The notes under the pieces were generated by a model. It ran no database searches, had not been told where the DNA came from, and was given only the letters and a program-made list of their open reading frames with translations. The position numbers and the translations under genes are program-made. Shown piece after piece: positions 58,942 to 64,000 of a stretch of DNA of 64,000 bases (position 1 is its first letter; each line of letters begins with the position of its first letter). This DNA comes from Kluyvera sichuanensis. Its GTDB lineage: Bacteria > Pseudomonadota > Gammaproteobacteria > Enterobacterales > Enterobacteriaceae. The stretch lies in the NCBI RefSeq assembly GCF_014218705.1, contig NZ_JABBJF010000005.1, forward strand, positions 1-64,000, given 5' to 3'.

Positions 58942-60110
58942 AGCCGCCATCCCAGCAGCAATGCCACCGCCACCAGCCCCGCAGCGGCAATGTAAATCGT
59001 CGAAATGCCCATCCACGCCATCATCAGCCCGGCTAACGGCCCGGTAATACCCAGCGATAGATCCATAAACACGGTATAGGTTGCCAGCGCAGAGCCCTGA
59101 TTCTGCTGCGGCACGGCTTTCACCGCCACCACGCCCAGCGCCGGGAACACCAGCGAGAATCCCGCCCCGGCCAAGAAGGTGCCGATTTTTGCCATCATTG
59201 GCGTATCTGCCACCCCTACCAACAGCAGGCCGACAATCTCCACCGAAAAGCAGATCATCGCTACGTTCAAGCCGCCCAGGCGGTTAATGCCGTTCGGGAA
59301 CAGCAGACGTGTCCCTACGAATGCGCAGCTAAAGAGCGTGAGCGCAAACGCCGCGCCGTCCCAGCCTTTCGCGTCATAAAACAGGGTGATAAAGGTGGCG
59401 ATTACCCCAAAGCCCGCGGAAGCCAGTGCCAGCGCCATACCATAAGGCCAGACGCGCCCCAGCACCGCGCGAAAAGACATCGGTTTGCCCTTTTTCGCTT
59501 TCACTTCTGCACGCGGCAGCGCGCACAGAATGGCTACGGCGGCTACCGCCATAATCGCCAATGCCAACCCCTCCAGCCCAACGTAGCGGTAGCACACCAC
59601 GCCGAGCGGCGCGCCCATCGCCATCGCGCCATAGGTAACAATCCCGTTCCATGAGATAACCCGGCCAATATGCGGCGAACCCACGACGCCCACGCCCCAG
59701 AGCGTCGAGCCAGTACCGGCAAAGCTTTGGCCGATACCGAGGATCACGCGTCCCAGGCACAACAGCACCAGACTGAGCAGCGGCCAGGCGCTGCTCGTTG
59801 CTGCCAGCAGGTAGCTCAACCCGCTGAGGAAGCAGCCGCACAGCCCCATCACCACAATTCGTTTTGGCCCCAGCAGGTCAGCATAGCGCCCGGCATGCGG
59901 GCGGCTTAACAGCGTGGCGAAATATTGCAGGCTGATAACCAGCCCCGCCCAGAAGGCGCTGAATCCCATGACATCGTGGACATAGCCCGGCAGCACCGCC
60001 AGCGGCAGGCCAATGGTGAGGTAGCTTGCGAAGTTGAAGATAACGATGGAGACAATACGCAGGTTGAGGCGCAGGCCGCTAAGCGATTCCTCGGCGTCAG
60101 CTGCTGGCAT
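58920..60110 (-). CDS. yhhS: MFS transporter YhhS
   Basis: The 396-residue protein has 12 predicted helices and MFS motifs, including RPHAGRYADLLGPKR between helices 2 and 3. It closely matches E. coli YhhS, an arabinose-type exporter family member, but ends about nine residues earlier, inside the shared terminator. The substrate is not established; glyphosate resistance on overexpression has been reported for E. coli. Confidence 0.93.
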   Translation of the reverse strand: MPAADAEESLSGLRLNLRIVSIVIFNFASYLTIGLPLAVLPGYVHDVMGFSAFWAGLVISLQYFATLLSRPHAGRYADLLGPKRIVVMGLCGCFLSGLSYLLAATSSAWPLLSLVLLCLGRVILGIGQSFAGTGSTLWGVGVVGSPHIGRVISWNGIVTYGAMAMGAPLGVVCYRYVGLEGLALAIMAVAAVAILCALPRAEVKAKKGKPMSFRAVLGRVWPYGMALALASAGFGVIATFITLFYDAKGWDGAAFALTLFSCAFVGTRLLFPNGINRLGGLNVAMICFSVEIVGLLLVGVADTPMMAKIGTFLAGAGFSLVFPALGVVAVKAVPQQNQGSALATYTVFMDLSLGITGPLAGLMMAWMGISTIYIAAAGLVAVALLLGWRLKKRPLA

Positions 60111-60157
60111 AGATAATCCCTTATAGATGCAACGAAAAAAGCATTATTGCACATTTT

Positions 60158-60239
60158 GTAGCCCGGGCGAGGCGTTTACGCCGACCCCGGTGGAAGCTCG
60201 GAGCTAACCCCGGCGGCGCTGCGCTTGGCCGGGCTACGG
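60158..60239. repeat. REP-like palindrome pair between arnF and yhhS
   Basis: GTAGCCCGGGCGAGGCGTTT and CGGCGGCGCTGCGCTTGGCC with GGGCTAC are inverted units, nearly the same as the pair after zntA. It may stabilise the arn mRNA 3' end. Confidence 0.72.
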
Positions 60240-60623
60240 GGTATGGGAAGGTTTGTTTGGCCAGAAGATGGTGATAACACCCGAGATAATGACGACCACG
60301 CCCAGCAGGCCGCGCCAGGAGAAGGGTTCATGCCAGCCGGGTAGCCAGATAGCGGCACACCACACCACCATATAGCTCAGGCTCAGCAGCGCGTAAGCTT
60401 TTGCCAGCGGCAGGCGCTTCAGGGCGAAGAACCAGCAGGCCATCGAGGCAACATAGCCGAACAGGCCGAGGAAAAGCGCCAGCGTGCCGTCGCCGAAATG
60501 CAGCAGGTGGAGCAGGAACGCCAGCGGCTGTTCCGCCGGTGGCAGCGTGGTCATCGCCACCCGCAGCGTCAGTTGGGCGGCGCTTACCAGCCCAACGCTC
60601 ATTAATGCCCAGATAAGCCCCAT
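60234..60623 (-). CDS. arnF: Undecaprenyl-phosphate-L-Ara4N flippase subunit ArnF
   Basis: ArnF is a small EmrE-like four-helix protein that with ArnE flips undecaprenyl-phosphate-L-Ara4N across the inner membrane. The 129-residue frame has a MVVWCAAIWLPGWHEPFSW segment. Its ATG shares one base with the arnE stop (TGATG). It is the last gene of the operon; its end runs into a REP-like element. Confidence 0.93.
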   Translation of the reverse strand: MGLIWALMSVGLVSAAQLTLRVAMTTLPPAEQPLAFLLHLLHFGDGTLALFLGLFGYVASMACWFFALKRLPLAKAYALLSLSYMVVWCAAIWLPGWHEPFSWRGLLGVVVIISGVITIFWPNKPSHTP

Positions 60624-60961
60624 CAGGCGCTGCTCCCTAGCAACATAATGCCGACAATAATCAGCCCAACGCCCGCCCAGTGACGGCGGTTGACCGGCTC
60701 ACGCCAGATAGTACGGGCCGCCAGCGTCACCCAGACAAAGTTCAGGCTCAGCATCGGGTAAGCCACGCTGACCGGGATTTGCTGCAACACCAGCAGCCAC
60801 AGCAGCATCCCCAGCCCGAGCATCGCCAGCGCGAGCCCAAGCCAGGTCAGCAGATGACGCCCACGCTGCCCGGCAGGTGCCGGGCGCGTGGCCTGTTTCT
60901 GGCATAGCTGCCCGGCACAGCTCAATAAGCTGGCGAGCAGCAGGCAGGCCCAGGTGATCAT
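60623..60961 (-). CDS. arnE: Undecaprenyl-phosphate-L-Ara4N flippase subunit ArnE
   Basis: The 112-residue, four-helix SMR-type protein carries [20 protein letters not shown] and the [14 protein letters not shown] end of the family. Its ATG overlaps the arnT stop by four bases. Confidence 0.93.
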   Translation of the reverse strand: MITWACLLLASLLSCAGQLCQKQATRPAPAGQRGRHLLTWLGLALAMLGLGMLLWLLVLQQIPVSVAYPMLSLNFVWVTLAARTIWREPVNRRHWAGVGLIIVGIMLLGSSA

Positions 60962-62613
60962 TGCGGACGGTACTGAATAAACGCGGTACGACCCATCACA
61001 TACACCTCATCCGGTTTTGGCAACGGCAGATCCACCACTCTGGTATTGCGCTGCAGCTGCAGTACCAGAGAGATTGGCCCCTCCTGGCGATGCGCTTCCA
61101 GCCACTGTGGGAAATCTTCACTGGAGATAAAGCGCCCTTTAGCATCCGGATAGGAAAGACCGTATTTCAGCTCGCCCGTCTGCGAATACATGATGACGTC
61201 GCTGCGGTTCAGTTCCCAGGCAAGCCCTGCGGCGATACCGACGTTGTTGCTCAGTACGTAGCGGCTTGGAGTCAGCGACTCGCTCACAATATCCACCAGG
61301 AACTGCGGCTGCTTACTGTCGGTCACGCGGTCAGGAATCGCAAAGCCCACCAGCAGCGCTAACCCCATCGGGCAGAGTGCCGCCAGCGTCCAGCGCGGCG
61401 TAGTCGACTTGATAGACAACCAGCCCATCAGCGCCCAGACAAAGAACGCCACCGCCGCCAGCACGCACTTATACAGCTCAATCTGCATCCACACCGGGTG
61501 CTTCATCGGCCCCCACGGCGACACAACAACCACCGCCACCAAACCCACCACGCCGAAGGCGATGTTGATGATGCCATTAATCCGCAGCGCCTTCGCACCC
61601 ACTTTTGCCGCATCCACCGCATAGCGCGCCATCAGCATCGCCAACGGCCCAAAGCACGGCAGAATATAGGTCGGCAGCTTGCCTTTTGCGATGCTGAAGA
61701 ACAGGAACGGCATCACTATCCAGCCCAACAGATAGAACGCGCTGCCCTGGCCTTGACGATCGCGCCAGCCGAGCTTCAACGCGCCCGGCAGCAGCGCCAG
61801 CCACGGCAGGCTCCCGGCAATCAGGAACGGCAGATAATACCAGAACGGCGCTTTATGCTGAGCGTCGCTCTGCGCAAAACGCTGAATATGCTCGACCCAG
61901 AAGAAGTAGCGCCAGAAGTCGCCTTCACGCTGCGCAATCGCCAGCCCCCACGGCAGCACGGTGAGCACGCACACCAGCACCGACAGCCAGCCCCAGATAA
62001 GGACTTCCCGCCAGCGCTTCTGGGCGATAACCCACGGCAGCACGCCGATGACCGGCACCGCTAGCGCCAGGAACCCTTTGGTCATCACCCCCATGCCGCA
62101 GGCGATACCGAGCAGCACGTAGCCCCAGAAGCGTTCACCGGTGGTTTTCGCCGACGCCGCCAGCCAGAAGCTGAACATCGCCAGGGTCATCCACAGGGTA
62201 ATCATTGGGTCGAGCACCGCGTAGGTGCCGATACCGTAGACCAGGAACGCCGTCAGGAAGATAACCCCGGAGAACACCGCCACTTTCTTGTCGCGCCAGA
62301 TACGCCAGGCAAGCCAGGCCACCAGCAGCGCAGATACGGTGATAGAGAACACCGAGCCAAAGCGCACGCCAAAGTTGTTATGCCCAAACAGCCACTGACC
62401 AATGCTGTTGATCCAGTAGCCCGCAATCGGCTTTTCAAAATAACGCAGGCCGAGGAAGTGCGGCACAACCCAGTCGCCGGTGGCCAGCATTTCACGGCTG
62501 ATCTCGGCGTAGCGGGTTTCATCCGGCTGCCACAGCAACCGGAAGTTGAGGGGCAGAAGGTAGTAAAGAACGAACAATGCAACTAACGAAATACCGTAGC
62601 GAAGGGATTTCAT
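60958..62613 (-). CDS. arnT: Lipid A aminoarabinose transferase
   Basis: ArnT moves L-Ara4N from undecaprenyl phosphate to lipid A in the periplasmic leaflet, lowering binding of polymyxin and other cationic peptides. The start [20 protein letters not shown] is set by the four-base overlap with the arnD stop and gives 551 residues. The GT83 first periplasmic loop [20 protein letters not shown] with its conserved acidic residues is intact, followed by about 12 membrane segments and a periplasmic C-terminal domain. Confidence 0.96.
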   Translation of the reverse strand: MKSLRYGISLVALFVLYYLLPLNFRLLWQPDETRYAEISREMLATGDWVVPHFLGLRYFEKPIAGYWINSIGQWLFGHNNFGVRFGSVFSITVSALLVAWLAWRIWRDKKVAVFSGVIFLTAFLVYGIGTYAVLDPMITLWMTLAMFSFWLAASAKTTGERFWGYVLLGIACGMGVMTKGFLALAVPVIGVLPWVIAQKRWREVLIWGWLSVLVCVLTVLPWGLAIAQREGDFWRYFFWVEHIQRFAQSDAQHKAPFWYYLPFLIAGSLPWLALLPGALKLGWRDRQGQGSAFYLLGWIVMPFLFFSIAKGKLPTYILPCFGPLAMLMARYAVDAAKVGAKALRINGIINIAFGVVGLVAVVVVSPWGPMKHPVWMQIELYKCVLAAVAFFVWALMGWLSIKSTTPRWTLAALCPMGLALLVGFAIPDRVTDSKQPQFLVDIVSESLTPSRYVLSNNVGIAAGLAWELNRSDVIMYSQTGELKYGLSYPDAKGRFISSEDFPQWLEAHRQEGPISLVLQLQRNTRVVDLPLPKPDEVYVMGRTAFIQYRPQ

Positions 62614-63512
62614 ACATCGGGGCTCAATAGTTGTTGGCAACCAAGCCAGCCTTCACGGCCAGCCAACTCTCCCCGTACCACCTTCCCGACCGGGAGTTGA
62701 CGGAAGTCATCCGGAAGAAGCTGGCTCAGCGGGCAAAACAGAATTTCCTGTTGCGCCGCCAGGGTCAGCAGATAATCGAACTGTTCGGCGCATACACCGC
62801 CTTCAACCTCTGCATGAATGGTATAAACCGGCGTACCGGTATCTTTGCGGATCTGCTCCAGCAGCCAGCGGTTATAGCCTTCCGCGCTGACCACGGTGCC
62901 GACGGCTTCATCCCAGGTTGGCAGAGTAACCGGGATCTGCACGGTAGCCATCTCCCCATTAGCCAACTGTGGAAGAAACGGTTGCGTGCCGCGACAATCG
63001 CTGTTGTAGTGAAAATCAAAGGACTCTTTGGCCTTCACCACGCGCTGATCCGCACGCCAGCCCGCCACCGCAGAACAGGAGACCGGACGGCCGAGAATAG
63101 ACTCCAGCTCACGCAAGCCGCGCCCAATCTCTTCTACCAGTTGCTGCTCTTTCCACACGCCGCTCCACTGCTGCCAGCGGTGATGATCCCAGGCGTGGAG
63201 CCCGACTTCATGCACCTGCGCAACGCTGCGGATAATCTCCGCGTTTGCCGCACCGATACGTCGTCCAGGCCAGGCCGTGCCGGCGAGGAGAATATCCCAG
63301 CCATACAGCGATGCTGCGCGCGAGCGCAGCATCTTCCACAAGAACTTCGGTTTTACCAGGCGCCACAAGTGGCGCCCCATGTTATCCGGCCCGACGCTGA
63401 AGAAAAAACTGGCCTGTACGCGGTGCTTTTTGAGCACCGCCATCAGCCGTGGTACGCCCTCGCGAGTGCCGCGAAAGGTGTCCACATCAACGCGCAAACC
63501 TACTTTTTTCAT
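62610..63512 (-). CDS. arnD: Undecaprenyl-phosphate-L-Ara4FN deformylase
   Basis: ArnD removes the formyl group from undecaprenyl-phosphate-Ara4FN, making the pathway irreversible. The 300-residue polysaccharide-deacetylase-like protein has the metal and catalytic motifs [24 protein letters not shown] and [10 protein letters not shown]. Its ATG overlaps the arnA stop by four bases. Confidence 0.96.
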   Translation of the reverse strand: MKKVGLRVDVDTFRGTREGVPRLMAVLKKHRVQASFFFSVGPDNMGRHLWRLVKPKFLWKMLRSRAASLYGWDILLAGTAWPGRRIGAANAEIIRSVAQVHEVGLHAWDHHRWQQWSGVWKEQQLVEEIGRGLRELESILGRPVSCSAVAGWRADQRVVKAKESFDFHYNSDCRGTQPFLPQLANGEMATVQIPVTLPTWDEAVGTVVSAEGYNRWLLEQIRKDTGTPVYTIHAEVEGGVCAEQFDYLLTLAAQQEILFCPLSQLLPDDFRQLPVGKVVRGELAGREGWLGCQQLLSPDV

Positions 63513-64000
63513 GATGATTTTTCATCCGTCAGTTCAACCGTGCGCAGGAAGAAGTCCAGCGTCTCTTCAACGGTCTGCTGCATTTCTACCGTCGGCTGCC
63601 AGTCAAGGCAACGTTTGGCGTTACGGATGCTCGGCTTACGGTGCTCAACGTCCTGATAGCCTTTGCCGTAGTAGTCGCTGCTTTCCACTTCACGGAAGCC
63701 AGCAAACGGCGGGAAGCGGTCGCGCAGCGGGTGACGTTCGAAGCAGTCGAGCAGCATTTCCGCCAGCTCTTTGATGCTCGCTTCGTTGTCCGGGTTACCG
63801 ATGTTGATGATCTGCCCATCGCAGCGGCCATCTTTGTTCTCGATGATGCGGAACAGCGCTTCGATACCGTCGCTGATGTCGGTGAAGCAACGTTTCTGCT
63901 TGCCGCCTTCGATCAGTTTGATCGGTGAACCTTCAACCAGGTTGAGGATCAGCTGGGTGATCGCACGGGAGCTACCGATACGCGCGGCGTTCAGGTTATC
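63509..64000 (-). CDS. arnA: ArnA decarboxylase domain, C-terminal part (runs off the window)
   Basis: The last 163 residues of ArnA are present. ArnA is bifunctional: an N-terminal formyltransferase and a C-terminal NAD-dependent UDP-glucuronate decarboxylase. This part includes [20 protein letters not shown] with the conserved arginine region, [20 protein letters not shown], and the end of the extended SDR fold. It is truncated only by the window edge. Confidence 0.96.
   Translation of the reverse strand, partial: DNLNAARIGSSRAITQLILNLVEGSPIKLIEGGKQKRCFTDISDGIEALFRIIENKDGRCDGQIINIGNPDNEASIKELAEMLLDCFERHPLRDRFPPFAGFREVESSDYYGKGYQDVEHRKPSIRNAKRCLDWQPTVEMQQTVEETLDFFLRTVELTDEKSS

Overview
This window is core chromosome of an enterobacterium. 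The gene order malQPT / glpRGE-glpD / glgPACXB-asd / yhgN / gntUKR / yhhW-yhhX-ryhB-yhhY / ggt / ugp / liv / rpoH / ftsXEY / zntA / tusA / yhhQ / dcrB / yhhS follows the E. coli backbone closely. Several differences point to the Klebsiella/Raoultella/Enterobacter side of the family rather than E. coli: a GPH-family sugar transporter sits where E. coli K-12 has the rtc genes, a bactofilin-like gene abuts ryhB, a PuuE-like aminotransferase lies between livJ and rpoH, the arn (lipid A aminoarabinose) operon lies beside yhhS, and the intergenic spaces carry many GC-rich palindromes with the core GCCGGGCTAC. The genus is an inference from remembered gene order, not a database match.

Layout. 1-250: the 5' part of an IS481-family transposase gene and the end of that element, abutting a REP-like palindrome. 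0.3-8.2 kb: the maltodextrin genes malPQ, divergent from their activator malT, with MalT-box-like and CRP-like sites between. 8.3-9.7 kb: orphan GPH transporter. 9.8-13.6 kb: the glycerol-3-phosphate genes glpEGR and divergent glpD. 13.7-23.1 kb: the glycogen operon glgBXCAP, read right to left. 23.4-30.4 kb: asd, yhgN, gluconate uptake and its repressor (gntR, gntKU), yhhW, yhhX. 30.6-32.0 kb: bactofilin-like gene, the iron sRNA RyhB with a Fur box, yhhY. 32.1-39.4 kb: ggt, yhhA and the phosphate-starvation operon ugpBAECQ. 39.6-46.5 kb: branched-chain amino acid transport (livKHMGF, livJ) with panM between. 46.7-54.8 kb: aminotransferase, rpoH, ftsYEX, rsmD, yhhL, yhhM, yhhN. 54.8-60.1 kb: zntA with a ZntR-type promoter, tusA, yhhQ with a probable preQ1 riboswitch, dcrB, yhhS. 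60.2-64.0 kb: the end of the arn operon (arnA partial, arnD, arnT, arnE, arnF).

How the parts work together. MalP, MalQ, GlgP, GlgX, GlgB, GlgA and GlgC jointly build and break alpha-glucans. GlpD with the Ugp system handles glycerol-3-phosphate, including its release from phosphodiesters by UgpQ. FtsE, FtsX and FtsY link division and membrane targeting next to the heat-shock sigma factor. The Arn enzymes make and attach L-Ara4N to lipid A.

The most interesting places are the bactofilin/ryhB junction, where the coding sequence runs into the sRNA terminator on the opposite strand; the variable 42-bp repeat array in ftsY; the IS end abutting a REP-like element; the yhhQ leader; and the distribution of palindromic repeats. 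Nothing in the window looks like a complete unknown multi-gene system. No tRNA, rRNA, CRISPR array or prophage was seen.
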